A stretch of DNA of 60,425 bases from Novosphingobium sp. 32-60-15 (lineage in GTDB: Bacteria > Pseudomonadota > Alphaproteobacteria > Sphingomonadales > Sphingomonadaceae), in NCBI RefSeq assembly GCF_002280675.1, contig NZ_NCEN01000017.1:1-60425 (forward strand), given 5' to 3'. The position numbers and the translations under genes were made by a program. The notes below the pieces were generated by a model. It did no database searches and was not told the DNA's origin. It worked only from the letters and a program-made list of their open reading frames with translations. Within the stretch, counting starts at the first letter, position 1. The number at the start of each line of letters is the position of its first letter. This document shows positions 33,017 to 42,485 of the stretch, in pieces.

Positions 33017-34416
33017 ATGACGGATTACAAGCTGCTCATTGGCGGGGCGCTCGTCGCGGGCGACATGACAATGGACGTAATCAACCCCGCCACAGGGGAG
33101 CCGTTCGCAACGGCTCCCCGCGCTTCGGTGGCACAGGCTGATGCCGCGATTGCTGCGGCAAAGGCGGCGGTGCCGGGTTGGGCAGCAGTGCCTTGGGCCG
33201 AACGGCAAGCAAAGCTGATCGAACTGGCCGATGCGATTGCTGCACGCAAAGACGAAATCGCGCGCGTGTTAACGATGGAACAGGGCAAGCCCTTGGCCGA
33301 GGCCCAGGGCGAACTGGCGTGGACCGATGGCTATTTGCGCCATTATGCTACGCTGGAATTGCCCGATCGCATCATTCAGGACGATGAGGCCGGATATATC
33401 GCGGTCAAACACCGGCCCTTGGGCGTGGTGGTGGGCATCATCGCATGGAATTTCCCGCTGCTGGTGGCTTGCTGGAAGATCGGCCCTGCGGTTCTGGCTG
33501 GCAATGCCATCGTGCTGAAACCTGCGCCGACAACACCGCTGTGCGCGCTGATCCTTGGCGAGATTTGCCGCGATGTGTTCCCGGCAGGCGTCGTCAACGT
33601 GATTGCCGATGCCAATGATCTTGGCCCCCACCTGACCGCGCATCCTGATGTGGCCAAAGTAGGCTTCACCGGATCGACCGCCACCGGCAAACGGATCGCC
33701 GCCAGCGGCGCAGACACGCTGAAACGCGTGACGCTGGAACTGGGCGGAAATGATCCGGCGATTGTGCTGGAAGATGTGGACGTGCGCGAAACGGCGCAAG
33801 CCATTTTCGGCAATGCTTTCCTGAACAACGGACAAGTCTGCCTTGCGATCAAGCGCGCCTATGTCCACGCCGATATCTATGACGCAATGTGCGGCGAACT
33901 GGCGCGACTGGCGCAAGCCGCCGTGGTGGACGACGGGTTGCAGCAAGGCACCCAGATCGGCCCCATCCAGAACAAGGCGCAGTTCGAAAAGGTCAAAGGC
34001 TTTCTTGAAGCAGCGCGTGCCGAGGGCACGATTGTGGCGGGCGGTCAGGCGATGGAACGGGCGGGCTATTTCATTAGCCCCACCATCGTGCGCGATGTGA
34101 CCGATGGTGACCGGATCGTTGACGAAGAACAGTTCGGGCCAATCCTGCCACTGGTGAAGTTTGACGATGTCGAGGACGTAATCACCCGCGCCAATGCATC
34201 GGAATACGGGCTTGGCGGCTCGGTCTGGTCAAAGGACATCGGCCGTGCCGCAGAGATCGCCGCGCGGATTGAAAGCGGACAGGTTTGGGTGAACCAACAT
34301 ATCGCCATCGGCCCGCACATCCCCATGGCGGGATTCAAGAACAGCGGTCTAGGGGTTGAACAATCGGTCGAAGGGCTGGCTGAATATACCCAGACCCAGG
34401 TGGTGAATATCAAACG

Positions 34417-34420
<4 letters not shown>
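33017..34420 (+). CDS. NAD(P)-dependent aldehyde dehydrogenase
   Basis: A 467-residue ALDH-superfamily enzyme with AGGAGAGG upstream of ATG 33017. Motifs in order: IIAWNFPLLVACWKIGPAV, KPAPTTP, VGFTGSTATGKRIAA, general base Glu241 in LELGGNDP, nucleophile Cys275 in NNGQVCLAIKR, and EEQFGPILP. No signal peptide, so it acts in the cytoplasm. In this operon it is placed to oxidise the aldehyde from the amine dehydrogenase to a carboxylic acid after uptake. Its stop overlaps the start of the acyl-CoA synthetase (ATGA). Confidence 0.94.
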
Positions 34421-36054
<1,634 letters not shown>

Positions 36055-36067
36055 TGGTGTCCTGCAT

Positions 36068-37483
36068 TCAATGACGTGAATAGCGTCCACGAGGCATGAG
36101 GTCCGGAACAAGGTCTTGGCCTTTTATGTCAAGCGTCATCACTTCGAAAGGTGGTTTGATAACCTGTTGCAGATCGGCATGCACAGTCTGTACGCCTTTG
36201 GCCAAGGGCGCGATGGCCAAGGTTTCTGAACGCGATACAGGGGCGGGCATGGCCAGAGCCAGTTGAACAACCGACGCGCCTGTACGCAAGGGGGCAAAGG
36301 CCCAACCGCCCCGCCCTGTCTCTGCGGCTTCGTGATGCCCGTCATCATAGATGAACGTCACGCCGACACGCGAAAGCCGCATTTCACGGGCCGGATCGCC
36401 CACCACAACCGCGATGCCGCCTTGCCAGTCGGAGGCTGGAATTGCGGCCCAATAGTCTTCCATCGGCAGTGCGCAGGCGGCGGGCATGGTCGGTGATCCG
36501 ATTTGCGGCATGGCAATATCGGCAGCGCCATAGGCTTGCTCCATTTCATAGTGTGCGTTGTGCCAGGCAGACATGGCCGTATTGGCCGCCTCGCGCGCTG
36601 CATCGGTTGCATCGCTCTCCACTGCTTTGGCCGCCGCTTGTGTTGCGGCATCCCGCGCGGCTTCGGCCACAACTTTTGCCTGTTCCGCTTTGGCAATCTC
36701 TGCAGGGCCCGGATTGGCCCGATCATCAGTAGCAAAAGCAGGCGCGGAAGCTGCCGACGCAATGTTCCAAGGACACAGTGCCGACACCGCGGCTTCGCGT
36801 TTCAAGCGTGCTTTTTCGCGCATAAAGCGCTCGGCATCGCTGTCCCACTCAAGCCGCTCATCTGCGCGAAAGATGGGCGTGCCAGCGGATGGCAGGTCAG
36901 CCAGAAGTGTTACCGTCTTGCCCTTGCGGCCCCAGCGACCGGAGGCAACCTCGTCTACTGCGCCATAGCTTATGTACCAGTCAAAGCGCCCGTCCGCCTT
37001 TAACCGCAGTTCGGAACCTGTCTCCATCACGCCCGACAAGTAATACTGCCCGACGAGCGCGGCATCGGGTTTGCCATCCGGCGCGGGTTTATCAGCCAGC
37101 AGCTGTTCTACAGCATCAATCAGGTGACAGCTTTTGCCCGTCACAGTTTCGCCTACAGCGCTGACATCAAGGATATGGCCGTCACCATCCTCACGGTAAC
37201 TGGCGATCAATTCTGCCTGCAATTGTGGATTGCCTTGGCGCAACACCCGCAAATCGCCCAGCAGATCGCCAGCGCCGACAGCGTTGTGCAAAACATAACG
37301 CGTGCTGCCCACATCGCAGCGTTCAAGGATAAGTTGGCCTTGCTGTTCAACGATCATTCCGATGAATATATCGCCGACAGGTTCGGTTTGGGCGTTGGCG
37401 GCGTTGGACAAAAGGAGGCCGGCCGCCAGAAAAACACAGCGCTTGGCGCTCTGCCTTGCAGTTGTACGATTGTGCTTGAACAT
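36068..37483 (-). CDS. Exported protein of unknown function with Ala-rich helical segment
   Basis: A 471-residue protein with a signal peptide ending SNAANA-Q. It has no recognised domain. A beta-rich N-terminal half contains VGQYYLSGVMETGSELRLKADG and FDWYISYGAVDEVASGRW, like a lipocalin-type or META-type repeat. Residues about 255-320 form an Ala/Glu/Lys-rich helix likely to be coiled coil. The C-terminal part is beta-like (RLSRVGVTFIYDDGHHE, FAPLRTGASVVQLAL). Its stop lies 13 bp from that of the converging acyl-CoA synthetase gene. The start is 59 bp from the divergent gene at 37543, another unknown exported protein. Confidence 0.75.
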   Translation of the reverse strand: MFKHNRTTARQSAKRCVFLAAGLLLSNAANAQTEPVGDIFIGMIVEQQGQLILERCDVGSTRYVLHNAVGAGDLLGDLRVLRQGNPQLQAELIASYREDGDGHILDVSAVGETVTGKSCHLIDAVEQLLADKPAPDGKPDAALVGQYYLSGVMETGSELRLKADGRFDWYISYGAVDEVASGRWGRKGKTVTLLADLPSAGTPIFRADERLEWDSDAERFMREKARLKREAAVSALCPWNIASAASAPAFATDDRANPGPAEIAKAEQAKVVAEAARDAATQAAAKAVESDATDAAREAANTAMSAWHNAHYEMEQAYGAADIAMPQIGSPTMPAACALPMEDYWAAIPASDWQGGIAVVVGDPAREMRLSRVGVTFIYDDGHHEAAETGRGGWAFAPLRTGASVVQLALAMPAPVSRSETLAIAPLAKGVQTVHADLQQVIKPPFEVMTLDIKGQDLVPDLMPRGRYSRH

Positions 37484-37542
37484 GGCACCGCATTAGCATC
37501 AGACAAAATGCAGACAATGCCGAAGCAAGAGTTTGTAGCACG

Positions 37543-38076
37543 ATGTTTTCAGCCAGAATGTTTTGCCAAGTTTTGGCGCTGAACGCAGGTTTGGTTCCAA
37601 GTCTTTATGCCTCAACCGCCGCGGCACAACAGTTTACGACCCCGCGCACAGGGTCAATCGAGCGCACGCAGATCCTTGACGCAATCCGGCCCGCGCCAGA
37701 TTCAAAAATCCGATTTGTTGTTCACAGCTTGCGCGTCATCAAAGGCAAAAGCGCAACTTTTGCCTTTGCTGCGGTTGAACCGTCGAAACAGGAATACGAC
37801 GGCGGCGAGTATATCTTGCAGCGTGATAGCGCAAAAAGCGCTACCCGTTGGCGCGTGATCTGGGCGGTGACGGGCGGCGGAGCGAATGCCTGCGCCGACA
37901 TTGCGGCCTATTATAATTCTGCAACGCAGCATCTGGCAAAAGTCGGCATTGCGGTTGATACTTTGAAACCCCGACACACCAGCGAAGCAAAACGCCTCGC
38001 AGCCTCGGCATTCGCTGATGAAGATTGCTGGTCGGTGGGTGATCTGGGGCCTGATATTGCCGTGCCCGACAAATAA
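37543..38076 (+). CDS. Exported protein of unknown function
   Basis: A 177-residue protein with a signal peptide ending TAAA-QQ and no recognised family. The central part (IRFVVHSLRVIKGKSATFAFAAVEPSK, read in segments, then YILQRDSAKSATRWRVIWAVTGGGANAC) has the shape of a small beta-sheet domain that might modify or sense envelope stress. It is divergent from the unknown gene at 37483, which hints at shared regulation. The DUF4197 gene begins about 100 bp downstream. Confidence 0.65.
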   Translation: MFSARMFCQVLALNAGLVPSLYASTAAAQQFTTPRTGSIERTQILDAIRPAPDSKIRFVVHSLRVIKGKSATFAFAAVEPSKQEYDGGEYILQRDSAKSATRWRVIWAVTGGGANACADIAAYYNSATQHLAKVGIAVDTLKPRHTSEAKRLAASAFADEDCWSVGDLGPDIAVPDK

Positions 38077-38172
38077 TTGCCTGTATTTATCGTAGGCTAT
38101 GCCCCGGCTTGTCAGCACAGTATTGCACACAACAATACCCCGGCGTACCGTCCTGTTGGAAACTGGCGGGGA

Positions 38173-38847
38173 ATGCACATGACAGACCATATTTCGCGAC
38201 GCGCAATGCTTGGCGGCGGGCTTATGACGGGCGGGCTATTGCTTATCCCGCACCATGTGCTGGCGGCAGGGCTGCTTGACGGCATCGGCCTTAACAAGCT
38301 GATCGGCAATGCATCGGACAACGCGCTGACCAAACTCGCCCAACCTGACGGTTTTTATCGTGACACGGCGATCCGCATTATGCTCCCCGGCACCGGCGGA
38401 AAGCTTGCCAAGAAGCTGCTGCAAGGCGGTGACCGACTTGGCCTGACGACCAAGCTGTCCAAATCACTGAACGATGCGGCCAGTCTGGCAGCAGGTGAAG
38501 CCAAGCCCATTTTCCGCAACGCAATCAGCGGGCTGAAGCTGAGCGATGTGCCCGGCATCGTCACCGAAAAGACCGGTGGCACCAACTATCTTGAGCGTAG
38601 TGCAGGCATCGAACTTGGTGGCAAAATGCGCCCGCTGATCGCCAATGCACTGACAAATGTCGGGGCTTTTGATCAGCTATCGCGGCTGGGCAGCACGGGC
38701 AAATTGCTCGGCAACTTTGGCCTGTCTGGCGACAGTCTGATCGACAACGTAGCAAAGCAGGCCATGCGCGGCATCTTCACATATATGGGTGCCGAAGAGG
38801 CTGCGTTGCGCAGCAATCCGGCTGGCCTGCTGGGGAAAGTGTTCTAG
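38173..38847 (+). CDS. DUF4197-family protein with twin-arginine signal
   Basis: A 224-residue protein. Start ATG 38173 has GGCGGGG just upstream. The N-terminus SRRAMLGGG with hydrophobic stretch is a Tat-type signal. The body matches the DUF4197 pattern: ASDNALTKLAQPDGFYRD, IRIMLPG, the KLAKKL segment, LNDAASLAAGEAKPIFRNAI and the C-terminal FTYMGAEEAALRSNPAG. DUF4197 proteins are exported helical proteins of unknown function in many proteobacteria. The last 71 bp overlap the 3' end of cobA on the other strand. Confidence 0.82.
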   Translation: MHMTDHISRRAMLGGGLMTGGLLLIPHHVLAAGLLDGIGLNKLIGNASDNALTKLAQPDGFYRDTAIRIMLPGTGGKLAKKLLQGGDRLGLTTKLSKSLNDAASLAAGEAKPIFRNAISGLKLSDVPGIVTEKTGGTNYLERSAGIELGGKMRPLIANALTNVGAFDQLSRLGSTGKLLGNFGLSGDSLIDNVAKQAMRGIFTYMGAEEAALRSNPAGLLGKVF

Positions 38848-39613
38848 CGCCAGATACCATAAGATCGGTTTGCGCCAGATGCGTGGGCTGCTTCATGGCT
38901 TTGCCTATCAGCAAAAGCGCAGGACCATCACCAAGCGCAGTCTTGGCTGCCAGGGCCAGCAGATCAAGCCGTGAATGGAAAGTGCGTTCCTGCGGCAAGC
39001 TGGCAGATTCCACCAGTGTCACAGGCGTATCGGGCGCCAATCCCGCGTTGATCAGGCTGCTCGAAATTGTTCCGGCGGCTGCTTTGCCCATGTAAATGGC
39101 CAAAGTGGCATCGGGATCGGCCAAGGCCTGCCAATCAAGGTCAAGCTCTTCGCCAGCGCGCGCATGGGCCGTTACAAACACCAATTTGCGCGCCAGCCCG
39201 CGTAACGTAAGCGATAGGCCCATGCTTGCTGCGGCGGCGCTGGCTGCGGTGACACCGGGACACACTTTCACCGGCACTCCGGCCAATCGGCAAGCGTCAA
39301 GTTCTTCGGTCGCGCGGCCAAAGATGGACGGATCCCCGCCTTTCAGCCGCACCACGCGTTCGCCTGCCAATGCGGCATCCACGATCAAACGGTCAATCGT
39401 GCCCTGGTCCTTGGAATGCCGTCCCGATCGCTTGCCGACATGCACCAATCGCGCGCCTTCAGAAGCCAGATTCAGCACCTCTGGCCCGACCAGCGCATCG
39501 TGAAACACCACGGTTGCGGCACGGATGAGCCGCTCGGCCTTGCGCGTCAGAAGCTCGGGGTCACCCGGCCCTGCCCCTACCAGCCAGACCATGCCTGCGG
39601 AAAAATCGGTCAT
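38777..39613 (-). CDS. cobA: Uroporphyrinogen-III C-methyltransferase (siroheme branch)
   Basis: A 278-residue SAM-dependent methyltransferase making precorrin-2 from uroporphyrinogen III. Motifs: VWLVGAGPGDPELLTRKAERL, DALVG, the KRSGRH loop, VRLKGGDPSIFGRATEE, CPGVTAASAAAA and IYMGKAA. It is the last gene of the nitrate assimilation operon, where it supplies precorrin-2 for the siroheme of NirB. Its start overlaps the nasA stop by 4 bp. The final 20 or so residues after VSGARTL are extra to the family core and lie antisense to the end of the DUF4197 gene. Confidence 0.93.
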   Translation of the reverse strand: MTDFSAGMVWLVGAGPGDPELLTRKAERLIRAATVVFHDALVGPEVLNLASEGARLVHVGKRSGRHSKDQGTIDRLIVDAALAGERVVRLKGGDPSIFGRATEELDACRLAGVPVKVCPGVTAASAAAASMGLSLTLRGLARKLVFVTAHARAGEELDLDWQALADPDATLAIYMGKAAAGTISSSLINAGLAPDTPVTLVESASLPQERTFHSRLDLLALAAKTALGDGPALLLIGKAMKQPTHLAQTDLMVSGARTLSPAGQPDCCATQPLRHPYM

Positions 39614-42147
39614 TGCGCCACCTCCAACAGTTCTTCATCCCAAGCCCGCAACAGCCGGGCGATGGCCGGACGGCACGATCCGCAATTGGTACCAGCCGCG
39701 CAGGCTTTGCCGACGGCAGCAACAGTGCCTGCCCCGTCATGCACCGCTGCCAATATCTGCTTTTCGCCGATACCATGGCAGATGCAGACCATCGCGCCGC
39801 GATCTGGCGCGGGTGTGCTGGGGCGCGCGGCCAGCATTTCGGGCGCCAGCGCTGTGGCTTGGCCCAATTGCGCCGCGATCCAATCGCGTTCAGGCAATTG
39901 CCCGCTGCGCGTGACGTAAAGGCCCGCTACAAACCGTCCAGCGGCATCAAGCACGGCCACGCGGCGCATCCCGCGCCCCAGATCAACCGCTTCCACCCGG
40001 TCGCCTTCGGGCAAAAGCGCATCGGCATCCACTGCGTCGTTGCCCGCCAGTTCATACAGCCAGCCGCCTGTGACGCGCGACTTGCTCCACCATACCAATC
40101 CGACCGGCGACACGTCGTGCGCGCTCACCAGAAACGCGCGCCATTCGCTGGTAACTGGCGCAATCCGACAGGCGTTGTTCTTGAAACCCGGTTGGCCCGA
40201 TACGGGGTCAACCGCCTGATCCGGCAACAGATTACCGCGTCCGCCGCTGGCCAAGGCATCGGTCCAGTGCATGGGGACAAACACCTGCCCGCGCGCCTGT
40301 GCATCGGTCACGCATACCCGGAAGGTCGATTGCCCGGATGCCGTCACCACTTGCGCCAGCGCGCCATGCACCACACCTGCCGCCACCGCATCAACCGGAT
40401 GGACTTCAAGCAAGGGTTCGCGCCGGTGCTGCGACAGCGTGGGCGAAAGGCCCGTGCGGGTCATCGTGTGCCATTGATCGCGGTAGCGTCCTGTATTCAA
40501 CCGCAGCGGATAAGCCGGATCGGCTGAGCGTGTCCGTGCCTGAACCGGAACGTGGCGCATTTCGCGGCCTGCCATGGGGTGCCTCCCGCCCCAGATGAAC
40601 GGCGCAAGCGTCTCGAATTCCACATCGGAAATCCGGGCCAAGGCCGTAAGATCAAGCACTTTGCCGTGCTTCACGGCCAACGCCGTCATCGCGGCATATT
40701 CGCGGAAGACATCTGCGACCGATTTCCACGCAAACGCCGCATCGTAACCCATACGGGTCGCCACATCAGCAATTATCGCCCAGTCGGCGCGCGCTTCGCC
40801 GGGAGCCGCAAACAGCGCGCGCTGGCGGCTGATCCGGCGTTCGGAATTGGTCACTGTCCCGTCTTTTTCGCCCCAGCCCAGCGCGGGCAAGCGAATTTGC
40901 GCAAACTTCGCGGTATCGGTATCTGCGATGACATCAGACACGACCACGGTTTCACACCGCGCCAGCGCCTCGCGCACGAAGCCTGCATCGGGCATGGAAA
41001 CGGCGGGGTTGGTTGCCATCACCCACAGGAACTTGATGCGGCCTTCATGAACCGCGCGAAACAGGTCTACGGCTTTGAGGCCCGGCGCGGCACAGAGCGT
41101 ATCGGTTTGCCAGAACGCTGCCACATCCGCGCGCTCGGCTTCGGAAAATCCCAGATGGCACGCCAGCATATTGGCCAGCCCGCCAACTTCGCGCCCGCCC
41201 ATAGCATTGGGCTGACCGGTCATCGAGAACGGCCCCATACCCGCTGCATTGATGCGGCCTGTGGCAATGTGCAGGTTGATGATCGCATTGCCTTTATCAG
41301 TGCCTGCAACCGACTGGTTAGCTCCCATTGAGAAAACCGTGACCATCTTCGGATGGGCCGCGACCAGATCGGCCAGCGCAGTGAACACCTCGGGATCAAC
41401 GCCGCCGTTCTCCCCTCCCGCTTGCGGGAGGGGTTGGGGGTGGGCCTGCTCCGTGACCAACCCGCGCGCCGCCATCTCATCCAGCAGCGCGTTGAACAAC
41501 GCCACATCGCCGTCGGGCGCCACTGCCACATGCAAGTCCGCCTGCTCCGCCGTCTCGGTACGGCGCGGGTCGATCACCACGATCCTGGTGCCACGCGCCT
41601 CGCGCGCCGCCTCGATCCGTTGCCAGATGACCGGATGGCACCATGCGGTGTTTGATCCCACCAGCAGGATCAGGTCCGCCTCGTCCAGATCATCATACGT
41701 GACCGGGACGATGTCTTCATCAAAAGCGCGGTTGTGCGCCGCCACCGCACTGGCCATGCACAGCCGCGAATTGGTGTCGATATTGGCGCTGCCGACAAAG
41801 CCCTTCATCAGCTTGTTCGCGGCGTAATAGTCTTCGGTCAGCAATTGCCCGGAGACATAGAACGCGACGCTGTCCGGCCCGTGGCGCGCGATGCAATCGC
41901 GCATCTTGTCTGCCACCGCAACAAGCGCGGTGTCCCAGCCGACTTGGGCGTCACCGATCATCGGGTGCAGCAAGCGTCCTTCCAGCCCGACAGTTTCGCC
42001 AAGGTGTGCGCCCTTGGAGCACAACTTGCCAAAGTTTGCGGGATGATCGGCATCGCCCTTGATGGTGACTGAACGCGGCCCCGTCACAGTCGCACGAATG
42101 CCGCAGCCCACCCCGCAATAGGCGCATGTGGTGCGGATGTCTTTCAC
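39610..42147 (-). CDS. nasA: Assimilatory nitrate reductase catalytic subunit
   Basis: An 845-residue cytoplasmic molybdopterin enzyme reducing nitrate to nitrite. The N-terminal [4Fe-4S] site is TTCAYCGVGCG...KLCSKG (Cys8, Cys11, Cys15, Cys43). Molybdopterin-binding parts include DTNSRLCMASAV, SNTAWCHPVIWQRI and MGANQSVAGTDKGNAIINLH. The C-terminal domain carries molydopterin-dinucleotide contacts (LNTGRYRDQWHTMTRTG), and a BFD-like [2Fe-2S] domain ends the protein (CICHG...GTNCGSCRPAI). There is no signal peptide. A short insert after EQAHPQPLPQAGGENGG is encoded by a palindromic repeat (41412-41444). Overlaps cobA and nirD by 4 bp each. Confidence 0.95.
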   Translation of the reverse strand: MKDIRTTCAYCGVGCGIRATVTGPRSVTIKGDADHPANFGKLCSKGAHLGETVGLEGRLLHPMIGDAQVGWDTALVAVADKMRDCIARHGPDSVAFYVSGQLLTEDYYAANKLMKGFVGSANIDTNSRLCMASAVAAHNRAFDEDIVPVTYDDLDEADLILLVGSNTAWCHPVIWQRIEAAREARGTRIVVIDPRRTETAEQADLHVAVAPDGDVALFNALLDEMAARGLVTEQAHPQPLPQAGGENGGVDPEVFTALADLVAAHPKMVTVFSMGANQSVAGTDKGNAIINLHIATGRINAAGMGPFSMTGQPNAMGGREVGGLANMLACHLGFSEAERADVAAFWQTDTLCAAPGLKAVDLFRAVHEGRIKFLWVMATNPAVSMPDAGFVREALARCETVVVSDVIADTDTAKFAQIRLPALGWGEKDGTVTNSERRISRQRALFAAPGEARADWAIIADVATRMGYDAAFAWKSVADVFREYAAMTALAVKHGKVLDLTALARISDVEFETLAPFIWGGRHPMAGREMRHVPVQARTRSADPAYPLRLNTGRYRDQWHTMTRTGLSPTLSQHRREPLLEVHPVDAVAAGVVHGALAQVVTASGQSTFRVCVTDAQARGQVFVPMHWTDALASGGRGNLLPDQAVDPVSGQPGFKNNACRIAPVTSEWRAFLVSAHDVSPVGLVWWSKSRVTGGWLYELAGNDAVDADALLPEGDRVEAVDLGRGMRRVAVLDAAGRFVAGLYVTRSGQLPERDWIAAQLGQATALAPEMLAARPSTPAPDRGAMVCICHGIGEKQILAAVHDGAGTVAAVGKACAAGTNCGSCRPAIARLLRAWDEELLEVAQ
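41412..41444. repeat. Palindromic repeat element inside nasA
   Basis: CCCCTCCCGC-TT-GCGGGAGGGG is a perfect 10-bp-arm palindrome followed by TTGGGGGTGGGC. This pattern is, from memory, a common intergenic repeat in alphaproteobacterial genomes. Here it lies within the nasA reading frame and is translated as part of HPQPLPQAGGENGG, adding a Pro/Gly-rich loop without breaking the frame. Confidence 0.7.
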
Positions 42148-42485
42148 GCCGCGCGCTGGCCCACAACCGCCGAGCGAAGCAGGTAAATCCGCCCCGCATC
42201 CACGCGCAGGGGGATCGTGGGAACACAGCCCTTATCCTCGCCCAGCGCCTCTCCGGTCTTCAGCGAGATGTTCCAGTTGTGCAGTGGGCAAGCGACCACA
42301 TTGCCATGAACGATACCCTGTGAAAGCGGCCCCTGCTTATGCGGGCACTTGTTCACCAGTGCATAAAATTCATTGGCTTGCGTGCGAAACACCGCAATTT
42401 CATCACCGCCCAACACAGGCAGAGTGCGCGCGGTGCCCGGGGTGATCTGGTCCACCGGGCCGATATCCAGCCAATCGCCGATCAT
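42144..42485 (-). CDS. nirD: Nitrite reductase small subunit, Rieske type
   Basis: A 113-residue protein starting MIGDWLDIGP; a longer frame upstream is only antisense to nirB. It has a complete Rieske [2Fe-2S] motif, CPHKQGPLSQG and CPLHNWNI (Cys47, His49, Cys66, His69), which several enterobacterial NirD proteins lack. It works with NirB in reduction of nitrite to ammonia. The start overlaps the nirB stop and the stop overlaps the nasA start, each by 4 bp. Confidence 0.93.
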   Translation of the reverse strand: MIGDWLDIGPVDQITPGTARTLPVLGGDEIAVFRTQANEFYALVNKCPHKQGPLSQGIVHGNVVACPLHNWNISLKTGEALGEDKGCVPTIPLRVDAGRIYLLRSAVVGQRAA

